A DNA stretch of 13,767 bases from UBA6120 sp964495145. Its GTDB lineage: Bacteria > Bacillota_I > Bacilli_A > RFN20 > CAG-826. A model generated the notes under the pieces. The model was given only the letters and a program-made list of their open reading frames with translations. It did not search any database and had not been told where the DNA came from. The position numbers and the translations under genes are program-made. Of this stretch, positions 6,581 through 13,767 are shown in pieces; position 1 is the first letter of the stretch, and each line of letters starts with the position of its first letter. The stretch covers positions 1 through 13,767 of the forward strand of contig CAZBUP010000031.1 in the NCBI GenBank assembly GCA_964495145.1, in the 5' to 3' direction.

Positions 6581-8515
6581 TCAGCGCGTCTGTTTCTTTT
6601 GGCGCGCCGCTTCGATCTTGTTCAGGAAATATTCGCACACCATCAAATACAACTTGTCTCCCAACAGTTTGTCTTCCCAGCCATAATCGATGCTCGGGCA
6701 ATCGTTGACTTCAATCACGAGGGCGCGTCCGTCTTTGACTTTGACATCGACTCCGTAGAAGCCGTCGCCCATGAGGGAAGCCGCTTTGACGGCGTAATCG
6801 ACCACGTCTTTGGGGGCGTCTTCGATCAGAAAGGTTTCAACCCCGCCGACGGTGATGCGGCCGCCTTCGGCGTGCCAATTGTAAATCTGCCAGTGGTTTT
6901 TGGCCATGTAATACTTGCAGGCGTAAATCGGACGCCCGCCCAGAATGCCGATGCGCCAATCGAATGGACTGATGACGCATTCTTGGGCCACGAGTAGCTC
7001 GCTTGTATGGAATAGCTCCTTCAGTTTGGTCTTCAGTTCGCCTAAATCGTTGACCTTGAAAACGCCTTTGCTGGAAGCTGAATCCGGACGTTTGAGGATG
7101 ATCGGGAACGGAATCTGCTCGACGATGGCTGCTAAGGGCGTCTTACTCGACAAGACCATCGTCTTTGGAGTCGGGATGTTGGCGCTTCGGGCTGTTTCGT
7201 GAAAATAAATCTTATTGGCGCATTTAAGGATCGACCACGGGTCGTCGATGACCACCAAACCCTCGGCGTAGGCATAGCGCGAGAATTGGTAGGTATAGTC
7301 GTTGACGTTGGTGGTCACCCGAATGAACAGGGCATCGAACTGCGGGATGCGGTGATAGTCTTCCTTGGTGATGAATTCGGCGTAGAAACCGAGTTTTTCG
7401 GCGGCTTTGACGAGGCGGCTCAACGCGGTCTTGCCCGAAGGGGGCGCTTCTTCTTTGGTGTCGACGAGGATGGCCAGGTCGTATTTGTATTGTTTGATGC
7501 CGCTGATGCTGAAGCGTTTGTTTTCAAGATAGCTTTCCAGCATCCGAATCAAACTCGGATTGAAGTCGAGGTCTTTCAAGAACAAGGGACGGACGTTGAT
7601 CAAATGCCAGCGGCGATTCCTCGAAAAGGTGAATTCGAGCATCGGGGCGTCGAATAAGCGGTTCAAAGCCCGGCCCAATTTGGTGTATTGCTTGGGGCTG
7701 GTGCGCCCAAAGACGGTTGTCAGTTTGAAGGACTTGTCGCGCCGGTGCTTGAAGGTCTGTTCGATCAACTCGTCGATTTCCTCGCCAATCGAAGTGGCGA
7801 TCGTCTCTTTGAAGAAATCCTCGATCGTGGCCACGTTCGGGGTAGCCCGTAAGCCGCGGGCGCTCGACACCAGCGACACGTAATATCCGAGCGATTGATA
7901 ATCGTAGCTTGAGCATAAGTTGAAAATCCGAAGCTCCTTGGCCGTGATGTAGCGTTCGTCGTTTAAAAACGTTTCAGCGGTGACTACTTCGACTTCGTCA
8001 AGTTTCTCTAAGCCGGGATAGGTCCGGTCGACCACTAAGACGTCGGTGAAATTGCGCGGGGCATCGGGTTCTTCCTTGAGGACGAGCGTCAATTTGACGG
8101 CGTGCTCTTTCGGCCCGTAATAGTTTTTGAGTTTCCCGGTTTCCACGAATCCAAACGATTCGTACCACTGCAGGAGCCGTATTTCTTTGGCGTCGGCTTC
8201 CAGCACGATGCGGGGGATGGCGTTTTCTTTGGCGCGGTTGATGACGTGGCGCATCAAAAGGCGCCCGTAATCATGGCCCCGGAATTCGGGGGCTACGGCG
8301 ATGGTGTAAATGCGCCAAGTCTTGTCGTGGCGCCACACGGTGACGCTGCCGACATCGTGGTCTAGGTCGGAGATGATATAGACATCTTGATGGGAACTAT
8401 TGATGCTGCGGGTGACCGCGGCTTTATCGAAACGACGGGCGACGGGGAAATTCTCCTCGAGCCGAAGTAGGAAGGGAACATCTGGCAAAGCGGCGACGCG
8501 TATGTCTACTGCCAT
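6581..8515 (-). CDS. GNAT acetyltransferase / RLAN / RimK-like ATP-grasp fusion protein
   Basis: This 644-residue protein has three domains. Residues 1-147 are a GNAT acetyltransferase, with the acetyl-CoA loop RGHDYG at 79-84 and a typical YESFGFVETG at 118-127. Residues about 157-320 match the RLAN domain that precedes some RimK-like ligases (DVLVVD, then IFNLCSSYDYQSLGYYVSLVSSARG split around 197-221, then PNVATIEDF). Residues about 345-632 are an ATP-grasp ligase with ATP-binding Lys475 in ILKRPDSASSKGV and the metal-binding end VIEVND (Glu602, Asn604). The family is predicted to join an amino acid or amine to a carboxylate and to acetylate a related product; the actual substrate is unknown. 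The usual COOH-NH2 ligase partner is not in the window; two more GNAT genes are. AGGAG precedes the ATG at a rather long 14 bases, but no better in-frame start exists. Confidence 0.88.
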   Translation of the reverse strand: MAVDIRVAALPDVPFLLRLEENFPVARRFDKAAVTRSINSSHQDVYIISDLDHDVGSVTVWRHDKTWRIYTIAVAPEFRGHDYGRLLMRHVINRAKENAIPRIVLEADAKEIRLLQWYESFGFVETGKLKNYYGPKEHAVKLTLVLKEEPDAPRNFTDVLVVDRTYPGLEKLDEVEVVTAETFLNDERYITAKELRIFNLCSSYDYQSLGYYVSLVSSARGLRATPNVATIEDFFKETIATSIGEEIDELIEQTFKHRRDKSFKLTTVFGRTSPKQYTKLGRALNRLFDAPMLEFTFSRNRRWHLINVRPLFLKDLDFNPSLIRMLESYLENKRFSISGIKQYKYDLAILVDTKEEAPPSGKTALSRLVKAAEKLGFYAEFITKEDYHRIPQFDALFIRVTTNVNDYTYQFSRYAYAEGLVVIDDPWSILKCANKIYFHETARSANIPTPKTMVLSSKTPLAAIVEQIPFPIILKRPDSASSKGVFKVNDLGELKTKLKELFHTSELLVAQECVISPFDWRIGILGGRPIYACKYYMAKNHWQIYNWHAEGGRITVGGVETFLIEDAPKDVVDYAVKAASLMGDGFYGVDVKVKDGRALVIEVNDCPSIDYGWEDKLLGDKLYLMVCEYFLNKIEAARQKKQTR

Positions 8516-8541
8516 GTGATGACAATCAACTCCTGATGATG

Positions 8542-8566
8542 CCCGGCCTGGTCATGAGGTTCCGGG
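8542..8566. repeat. short inverted repeat between GNAT and ATP-grasp genes
   Basis: CCCGGCCT (8542-8549) faces AGG plus CCGGG (8557-8559, 8562-8566) with a 7-base loop and a 2-base bulge. It lies in the 114-base spacer upstream of the ATP-grasp fusion. No T-run follows on either strand, so it does not look like a normal terminator. The spacer shows no convincing promoter. Confidence 0.25.
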
Positions 8567-8629
8567 TTAACCGATTGCGACTGTATTAAGATTAACACTT
8601 TCAAGCGGTCATTTTCCACAACTAGCGGC

Positions 8630-9100
8630 TTAACGTCTCGAGGCCATCTCCAGTTTGAGTATTTCCTCATCATCGTCCATCGTATGGGTGTCGACGAAAC
8701 CGTAATCGATATAGAAACGATAGGGCATCCGATCCTTCATCGTGCAGGAGACATAAAGGTATTTCATGCCGTCTTCACGGCATTTTTGCACTAAGAGATC
8801 CAGAACTTTTTTCCCATAACCGCGTCCTTGTTCCGGACCGGCGATCATGAAGCGCCACAGGAAATACGATGGCTGGTCCTCCGCGGGAAGATCTTCATCA
8901 TGCAGCGACACCATGACAAAACCGACCAGATGTTCGTCCTGGTATATGGCCCGGGGCCAGGCGACGTCGGGATGGACGTAGGCTTGGGCGATCGAAACGA
9001 CGTTCGGTGCCACGGCTTGCTTTTGTTCAGGTTTCAGCGTGTCCGACAGTTTGATGATTGGAAAGAGGTTGTCTTGCGTGATTTTTTCTAGGTGAATCAT
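8630..9100 (-). CDS. GNAT acetyltransferase, spermidine/spermine (BltD/PaiA-like) type
   Basis: This 156-residue protein is a single-domain GNAT. It carries the block NVVSIAQAYVHPD (33-45) and the beta-4 strand YFLWRFMI (79-86), followed by the acetyl-CoA loop QGRGYG (91-96) and the C-terminal YRFYIDYGF (127-135). The SIAQAYV and LWRFMI blocks are typical of bacterial spermine/spermidine N-acetyltransferases of the BltD type. It would acetylate polyamines or similar amines with acetyl-CoA in the cytoplasm; the exact substrate is inferred from similarity. AAGGAG lies 9 bases before the ATG. It follows the frameshifted GNAT gene closely in the same direction, so the two are one transcription unit. 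Confidence 0.87.
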   Translation of the reverse strand: MIHLEKITQDNLFPIIKLSDTLKPEQKQAVAPNVVSIAQAYVHPDVAWPRAIYQDEHLVGFVMVSLHDEDLPAEDQPSYFLWRFMIAGPEQGRGYGKKVLDLLVQKCREDGMKYLYVSCTMKDRMPYRFYIDYGFVDTHTMDDDEEILKLEMASRR

Positions 9101-9102
9101 GG

Positions 9103-9609
9103 TTAAGCGCTCCTTTGGTCACGATGGGGTTGTTCGCATGTCTTTTTGAAAGACATAGAAACCATCCCTCTCTTCGCGGGGATGAAGAATCCGCACGCAT
9201 TTGAACCCGCATTTATTGATGTAGAAGCATGGTTCCTCCTAGAATAAATCGGGGTTTCGGTTCTCCAGACGAGGGTGTTTGGGTATTTATTCTCGATCAG
9301 TTTCCACACTTGGGTGCCGCAACCTCGGTTTTCATGATCCGGGTCGAGGAATATGCAGCCTAGGATATTGTGGCCATCTTCACGAATCCACAGGTTGACG
9401 CCGCCGATCAAGGTATCGTCTTCAAAGATGGCATAGGCGCTGGCATTGGGATGCAAGAACCATTTTTTTAAGAAGGAGCCGTCGTCGTAACCATCGGGTC
9501 CCCCAGTAGTTTCGTTTAAATGCAGACGCGTGTCTTCATCGAAAGCCCGTTTCATGATGGGGGTCATTTGCGGTATGATCGAAGCGTTGAATTCTTTTAA
9601 GATGAGCAT
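9103..9609 (-). pseudogene. GNAT acetyltransferase with one-base frameshift near the C-terminus
   Basis: The reading frame from 9609 encodes 168 residues. Residues 1-127 are a normal GNAT domain, with FLDPDHENRGCGTQVW (acetyl-CoA loop at about 94-99) and TETPIYSRRNH at 117-127. After His127 the sequence turns into unrelated, low-complexity protein. In the next frame, the same DNA encodes FYINKCGFK, then CVRILHPREERDG and FYVFQK, ending at a TGA at 9119-9121. This is the expected GNAT C-terminal strand and helix. A single missing base near 9225-9228 (a short T run on the coding strand) explains it; the restored protein would have about 163 residues. It may be a real mutation, a programmed shift or a sequencing error. 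An AGGTAGG-like ribosome binding site precedes the ATG. It is first in the GNAT cluster. Confidence 0.75.
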
Positions 9610-9915
9610 GTCCGTTACCTACCTTCATCCAATGATTATTATTCTACTGGAAAATGGCTTCGATGGCGCGTTTTCTTAGGCAAAAGATCCCTTTCGTCCA
9701 TCGACCGGAAAAGCGCGATATGCGCCGAGCCAAGCCAAATCAGCTATTTACTATTTTTGTTAATGTACTATTCATTTTCAAAATAAGATATGATTAATGA
9801 TAGTGTTTTGCTGCTTTTACCAAATTTTACTTCGATAATCGCTTTCATAGACCTCTTCTATTTCGAGTTAGCGACCCCATTGTTTGCATATTGACACCTC
9901 GGAGTGCCATCGATC
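9610..9915. other. divergent intergenic region between GNAT cluster and cyclic-di-GMP gene
   Basis: This 306-base stretch has no credible gene. Its left part (9655-9737) is GC-rich and holds a nested inverted repeat described separately. Its middle (about 9738-9850) is AT-rich and is where promoters for both directions would be expected. I saw scattered -10-like hexamers (TATGAT at 9789, GATAAT at 9834) but no convincing -35/-10 pair. A TTGACA at 9891 is too close to the ATG at 9916 to be a normal promoter for it. Confidence 0.5.
9655..9737. repeat. nested imperfect inverted repeat, possible structured RNA
   Basis: Three arms nest: TGGCTT (9655-9660) with AAGCCA (9732-9737), GGCGC (9665-9669) with GCGCC (9722-9726), and TTTTC (9671-9675) with GAAAA (9708-9712). 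They are separated by internal loops, with about 32 bases in the centre. On the minus strand it would lie in the 5' leader of the GNAT cluster. I do not recognise a known riboswitch consensus in it. Confidence 0.3.
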
Positions 9916-12138
9916 ATGAAACGCATCCACGAACTGAATTCGCTCAAGGCGCCCGCGCACGATTTGGAAGACGAGTTGCATCGTCTTTTACAAACCGACG
10001 AACGCATCTTTGATTTCATCCAAGAAGGTTTTTTAGACGGGATGTGGTATTGGAACTTCGAGAACCCCGCCGAAGAATGGATCAGCCCGAAATTTTGGAA
10101 AACCCTAGGCCATGATCCTCGCGCGCATTCCCATCGTTTCGATGAATGGCGTCGGCTCATGTTTGAGGAAGATCTTCATTTGGTCGACGACTGTTTCAAT
10201 AACCACGCCCACGATATGAACCGCCCCTGCGATCAGATCATCCGCTTTCACCATCAAGACGGCCACACGGTCTGGATGCATTGCCGGGGCATGGCCATCA
10301 AAGATGAACATGGTCAGGCAACTCGGTTTCTGATGGCCCACACCGACATTACCAAACTCAAAGAAAGCGAACGCCGATTCAACATCTTGCACCATGCTTC
10401 CTTCGGCGGCATCGCCTTGCATGACAAGGGTAACATCATCGATTGCAACCAAGGTTTGGCGGATATTTCCGGGTACGACTTGACGGAATTGATCGGTAAG
10501 AAGGACGGTCTTTCCTTGATTGCCCCCGAATATCGGGATTTGGTCATGGAAAAAATCCTGTCGGGTGAAGAAAAACCTTATGAAGTGGTCGGCTTAAAGA
10601 AAAACGGCGAGTTGTATCCCGTTCAACTCGTCGCCCGTAACGTCCCTTATGATGGACGCCAAGTCCGCGCCGTCGAATTTCGCGACCTGACCGAGTTCAA
10701 AAACCAAGAACGGGCCCTGCGTCAAAGCGAAGAGCAATATCGTCTGTTGACAAGTGAAATGCAGCTGGGCTTAGCCCTGCACGAAATCATTTGCGACGCG
10801 CAAGGCCGTCCCATCGATTATCGCTTTCTCAGCGTCAACCGCAGCTATGAACGGCTGACCGGCCTCCAAGCCGAGCGCGTCATCGGCAAGACCGTCCTCG
10901 AAGTCCTTCCAAGAATCGAACAATATTGGATTGACCTATATGGCCAAGTCGCCTTGACCGGGAAATCGACCCAGTTTGAAAATTATGCTCGGGAATTGGA
11001 TAAATACTTCAGCGTGTCGGCCTATGCGCCCCAACCCGGGCAATTCGCCGTCATCGTCGAGGACATCACCGACAAAAAACTCAAAGAGGCGGAAATCGTC
11101 CGGGCCAGCAAGTATGATTTCTTGACGAAACTGCCCAACCGCCGTTATTTTGAAGAACAGCTCAAGGAATTGGATCATCCCGAGCATTACCCGCTATTGA
11201 TCGCCATGATCGATTTCAATGGCTTGAAGATGATCAACGACGCCTATGGCCACCAAGTCGGGGACGAAGCCTTGATTCACGTTGCCAATCAAATCGCCAA
11301 AAACATCCGCACTCAGGATTTTCCCGCCCGAATCGGCGGCGACGAGTTCATCATCATGTGCCCAAAGACGACTTCGGACGAATTCGAAAAAATCAAACAA
11401 TCGATTTTGATTGGGCTCGCCTCCAATTGTTTCATCGGTTTCACCGTCTCGGTGGCGTTTGGCTACGACATTAAGCACACGACGGCCGACAGTACCGCTG
11501 AAATCCTCATCAACGCCGAAAACAACATGTACGGCCATAAGATTCTGCACGGACAAAGCGCCCGCAACGAAATCATCATCACCCTCTTCAACGCCTTAAA
11601 GGAAAAATACACAATCGAACGGGTACACTCCGACCGGGTCAGCCATTACTGTCAACTATTGGGCGAGAAGATTCACCTCAGCCCCGACGAGGTCAAGGAA
11701 CTGACCGTGGCTGGATTGATGCACGACATCGGCAAGATCACCATACCCGACGTCATTTTGAACAAGCCGGGCCGGTTGACCGAAGACCAATGGACCATCA
11801 TGAAGAAACATACCATCAACGGTTACCAGATCTTGCGATCGGCCGATAAATACTCGCGCTTGGCCGAATACGCCTTGACCCACCACGAACGTTGGGACGG
11901 AAAAGGTTATCCTAACGGCCTTTCAGGCGAAGACATCCCGCTTTTCTCGCGGATTATCCACATCTGCGACGCCTATGAGGCCATGACGTCAAACCGACCC
12001 TATCGCCACGCCCTGGATCACCAAGAGGCGGTCGAACAATTACTACGCGGATCTGGGACCCAATTCGACGAGCGGCTCGTCGACGTATTCCTTAAAGAAG
12101 TGGTGGCCAATCCGAGTACCGAAAAGCCATCGGCGTAG
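9916..12138 (+). CDS. PAS-GGDEF-HD-GYP protein (cyclic-di-GMP synthase and phosphodiesterase)
   Basis: This 740-residue protein has PAS sensor domains at about 35-150, 152-262 and 275-388, then a GGDEF domain (about 395-550) and an HD-GYP domain (about 560-735). The GGDEF motif is intact (RIGGDEF, 472-478), and an inhibitory-site RxxD (RTQD, 465-468) stands five residues before it. The HD-GYP domain keeps HD (603-604) and HHERWDGKGYP (656-666). Both making and breaking cyclic-di-GMP are therefore possible, controlled by ligands or redox state sensed by the PAS domains. No membrane segment is seen, so it is cytoplasmic. The in-frame GTG at 9904 overlaps the GGAG that would serve as its own ribosome binding site, so the ATG at 9916 is preferred. 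The gene stands alone and ends at a strong terminator. Confidence 0.93.
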   Translation: MKRIHELNSLKAPAHDLEDELHRLLQTDERIFDFIQEGFLDGMWYWNFENPAEEWISPKFWKTLGHDPRAHSHRFDEWRRLMFEEDLHLVDDCFNNHAHDMNRPCDQIIRFHHQDGHTVWMHCRGMAIKDEHGQATRFLMAHTDITKLKESERRFNILHHASFGGIALHDKGNIIDCNQGLADISGYDLTELIGKKDGLSLIAPEYRDLVMEKILSGEEKPYEVVGLKKNGELYPVQLVARNVPYDGRQVRAVEFRDLTEFKNQERALRQSEEQYRLLTSEMQLGLALHEIICDAQGRPIDYRFLSVNRSYERLTGLQAERVIGKTVLEVLPRIEQYWIDLYGQVALTGKSTQFENYARELDKYFSVSAYAPQPGQFAVIVEDITDKKLKEAEIVRASKYDFLTKLPNRRYFEEQLKELDHPEHYPLLIAMIDFNGLKMINDAYGHQVGDEALIHVANQIAKNIRTQDFPARIGGDEFIIMCPKTTSDEFEKIKQSILIGLASNCFIGFTVSVAFGYDIKHTTADSTAEILINAENNMYGHKILHGQSARNEIIITLFNALKEKYTIERVHSDRVSHYCQLLGEKIHLSPDEVKELTVAGLMHDIGKITIPDVILNKPGRLTEDQWTIMKKHTINGYQILRSADKYSRLAEYALTHHERWDGKGYPNGLSGEDIPLFSRIIHICDAYEAMTSNRPYRHALDHQEAVEQLLRGSGTQFDERLVDVFLKEVVANPSTEKPSA

Positions 12139-12172
12139 ATGCGCTGATAATAACCATTGAGTACTGAGTAAG

Positions 12173-12207
12173 AAAGAACGGAAACTGAAATCAGTTCCCG
12201 TTCTTTT
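12173..12207. terminator. strong, probably bidirectional rho-independent terminator
   Basis: AAAGAACGG (12173-12181) pairs with CCGTTCTTT (12198-12206), followed inward by one A-C mismatch and AACTG (12183-12187) pairing with CAGTT (12192-12196), with a 4-base loop. TTTT ends the plus-strand arm and the minus-strand arm ends in TTTCTT, so it can serve both convergent genes (ending at 12138 and 12229). Confidence 0.85.
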
Positions 12208-12228
12208 GCTGATAGTCATGTATGGTGT

Positions 12229-13767
12229 CTATGAATTGACGGTGATGCCTGAAATGGCCAAGTAGGCTAACGCCACCATTTCACTTCCGGGATCACCGGC
12301 CATGATGGCCAGTCCGCACATGGTCACGCTTTCTTCGACATGGGCCGCCAATATGGTTCTGGCCTCGGCACTCGTCGCGAAGATAAAGACGTTATCAGTG
12401 CCATTGGTCAAATAGAAAGCCGAAGTATCCGGTTCTTCGGGTTCGGTATAGTGCAGGGTACCGGACAATTGATAATAACGATAGGCCGCGGAGACATAAC
12501 TGGGCTCCAAGTCATTGAAATCGGCCAAACTGATGACGGTGGGATCCAGCGGCACCTCTTGGTCATGGGCTCGGATGTGGTCGACGGTCCGGCTCGGGTC
12601 GTTGGCCAAGAAGACAATCGACTCCATGGTGATTTTATAACCGATGGCGACGATTTCATCGCCGGGAACGATCGTTTCGTTATCGGTGTTCACGTAGACG
12701 ACGCCGGTGGCGTCAGCCACGAGCAAGAACCAATCTTCGCCCTGGGCTTGGACGTTCAAGACGACGACCTTGATGACGTGGGATTCGGTTTCGCTGTCAG
12801 GCAGCAATAATAAATCGGCCACGCTGATGATGATGTCGGGATCGACACTCAAATCGATGTCGAATTCCGATTCGGATGATGTTTCGGTCAAGGTAATGGT
12901 AACGTGGAGATCGACGACTAATAGCTCGCTGATGTCGTCATCGAAACGCCCCGTTACCAAATCGTACTTGTCGGCGTTAGTTCCTTCAAGGGCATAGTCA
13001 ATCGTCATCGGGATAATGGGATGGTCGCTCGGCAGTTCGAGGTACTGACCGGGGAAATACGTCTCGGCTTCGTAATAATCGCGGAACATGTCCTCGAGTA
13101 TCACCAATAATTCGGCGTCATCGTGATCAAGATCGATGAAATCCTCATGCCCGTTGAATAGGAACATCAAAACGGTCGCTTCCGGATCATCCATGTTCGG
13201 GACGATCACGCCGCGAATCTTGACGTCAAAGCCGTCGTAATTTACCAAATAGTTATAATCGTCTTGGGTAAACACGGCGATGAACATGCTATCCTCGCCC
13301 GAGACGAGGGAGACCGTGTGGTTTTCACGGTCGATGGTGACAGTGCCGCTGATTTCGGCATAAACGCCCCAGTTGGTGGTCGTGTCGGGATCGAGGAGGT
13401 TGTACTCGGCCACCGTCATCGAGACCGGCGATAATTCAATCAGGTTATCGTGGGATAACACGTCGACGCTGAGTCCGGTCACTTCATGGCCGTTCATGAC
13501 CGTGAAGCCATCCTCGATGCCGAAATAGCCGCCGAGGCGGACGGCATCGCCCACGGCCGTGTCTTCATAGCCAAAGGCAATCAATAGATCTTCATCGTCG
13601 GCGATGATGATGAGCTCCATCATCGGGGAACACAATAAGACGGTGCCATTGACGAAGTGCAAATCGACGTCTTCGGGATCCAAATCTTTAAAATCGGCAA
13701 TGGTCAAAACCGGATACTCTTCGTCGACCGCCCACTTGGCATACAAAGTGAAATCGGCATCCGGCAT
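12229..13767 (-). CDS. large acidic surface protein, C-terminal part (InlB B-repeat end plus tandem beta modules)
   Basis: This is the last 512 residues of a longer protein whose start lies beyond the right edge; the Met at the edge is part of a repeat, not a real start. Residues 1-12 (MPDADFTLYAKW) are the end of an InlB B-repeat (Listeria-Bacteroides repeat). Then come similar beta-rich modules that begin with a TIADFKDLDP-like helix: about 20-112, 115-212, 313-395 and 410-510. Each runs into a GTV strand, a 'lusodic' acidic strand such as ELIIIADDED, and a VGDAVRLGGY-like strand, which suggests OB-type folds. Residues 218-310 look like an Ig-like domain. The protein is highly acidic and has no LPXTG or C-terminal membrane anchor. 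It is probably secreted and binds a surface polymer or partner; its function is unknown. Confidence 0.8.
   Translation of the reverse strand: MPDADFTLYAKWAVDEEYPVLTIADFKDLDPEDVDLHFVNGTVLLCSPMMELIIIADDEDLLIAFGYEDTAVGDAVRLGGYFGIEDGFTVMNGHEVTGLSVDVLSHDNLIELSPVSMTVAEYNLLDPDTTTNWGVYAEISGTVTIDRENHTVSLVSGEDSMFIAVFTQDDYNYLVNYDGFDVKIRGVIVPNMDDPEATVLMFLFNGHEDFIDLDHDDAELLVILEDMFRDYYEAETYFPGQYLELPSDHPIIPMTIDYALEGTNADKYDLVTGRFDDDISELLVVDLHVTITLTETSSESEFDIDLSVDPDIIISVADLLLLPDSETESHVIKVVVLNVQAQGEDWFLLVADATGVVYVNTDNETIVPGDEIVAIGYKITMESIVFLANDPSRTVDHIRAHDQEVPLDPTVISLADFNDLEPSYVSAAYRYYQLSGTLHYTEPEEPDTSAFYLTNGTDNVFIFATSAEARTILAAHVEESVTMCGLAIMAGDPGSEMVALAYLAISGITVNS

Noticed and set aside
7199..7657. 152-residue plus-strand reading frame inside the ATP-grasp fusion gene
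   Set aside because: The opposite strand encodes conserved RLAN and ATP-grasp motifs, and this frame has no recognisable domain.
9655..9737. Cyclic-di-GMP riboswitch upstream of the GGDEF/HD-GYP gene
   Set aside because: The conserved GGCAAA, GACGCAAAGCC and GGUAGC-like elements are not present in the right order, so only an unnamed structure is reported.
9891..9896. TTGACA as a -35 element for the cyclic-di-GMP gene
   Set aside because: The matching -10 would fall at the start codon region (about 9914), leaving no leader or ribosome binding site.
12340..12810. 156-residue plus-strand reading frame in the surface protein gene
   Set aside because: It is the complement of the acidic repeat protein; its many Asp, Gly and Val residues reflect the codon pattern of the real gene.

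Overview
The window looks like a chromosomal segment of a Bacillota-type bacterium, most plausibly a free-living Mollicutes relative (Izemoplasmatales/Acholeplasmatales-like) or a nearby low-complexity Firmicute. This placement is inference. It rests on strong AAGGAG-type ribosome binding sites, a DUF2089-type regulator, a BmrC/BmrD-like exporter pair, and a surface protein made of an InlB B-repeat end (the TLYAKW signature) followed by tandem beta-rich modules. TGA is used as a stop by several clearly bounded genes and TGG encodes Trp, so the genetic code is the standard bacterial one (11) and not mycoplasma code 4. Base composition is balanced in the genes and AT-rich in some intergenic parts.

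Layout from left to right. 50-620 (+): a small DUF2089-type helix-turn-helix protein and a small membrane protein in one operon. 727-1971 (+): an unrecognised secreted protein. 2021-2827 (-): an alpha/beta hydrolase with an intact catalytic triad, convergent with the previous gene. 2828-3040: a divergent intergenic region with two overlapping inverted repeats and a possible 9-codon leader ORF. 3041-6578 (+): the two halves of a heterodimeric type IV ABC exporter; the first half has Asp at the catalytic Glu position and the second half has a degenerate signature motif, so one ATP site should be non-canonical. 6581-9609 (-): an acetyltransferase-rich cluster with a large GNAT/RLAN/ATP-grasp fusion, a polyamine-type GNAT, and a further GNAT whose C-terminus is shifted by one base. 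9610-9915: an intergenic region with a nested inverted repeat and an AT-rich block. 9916-12138 (+): a PAS/GGDEF/HD-GYP protein for cyclic-di-GMP turnover with both catalytic motif sets intact. 12173-12207: a strong, probably bidirectional terminator. 12229-13767 (-): the C-terminal part of a large acidic surface protein that runs off the right edge.

No tRNA, rRNA, CRISPR array, transposase or phage gene was seen. The most interesting points are: (1) the leader region of the ABC exporter operon, where mutually exclusive hairpins and a short upstream ORF resemble in outline the ribosome-mediated attenuation known for bmrCD of Bacillus subtilis; (2) the GNAT-RLAN-ATP-grasp fusion beside two further GNAT genes; (3) a precise one-base frameshift in one of those GNAT genes; (4) an unexplained nested inverted repeat between the acetyltransferase cluster and the cyclic-di-GMP gene; (5) a secreted protein of no recognisable family.
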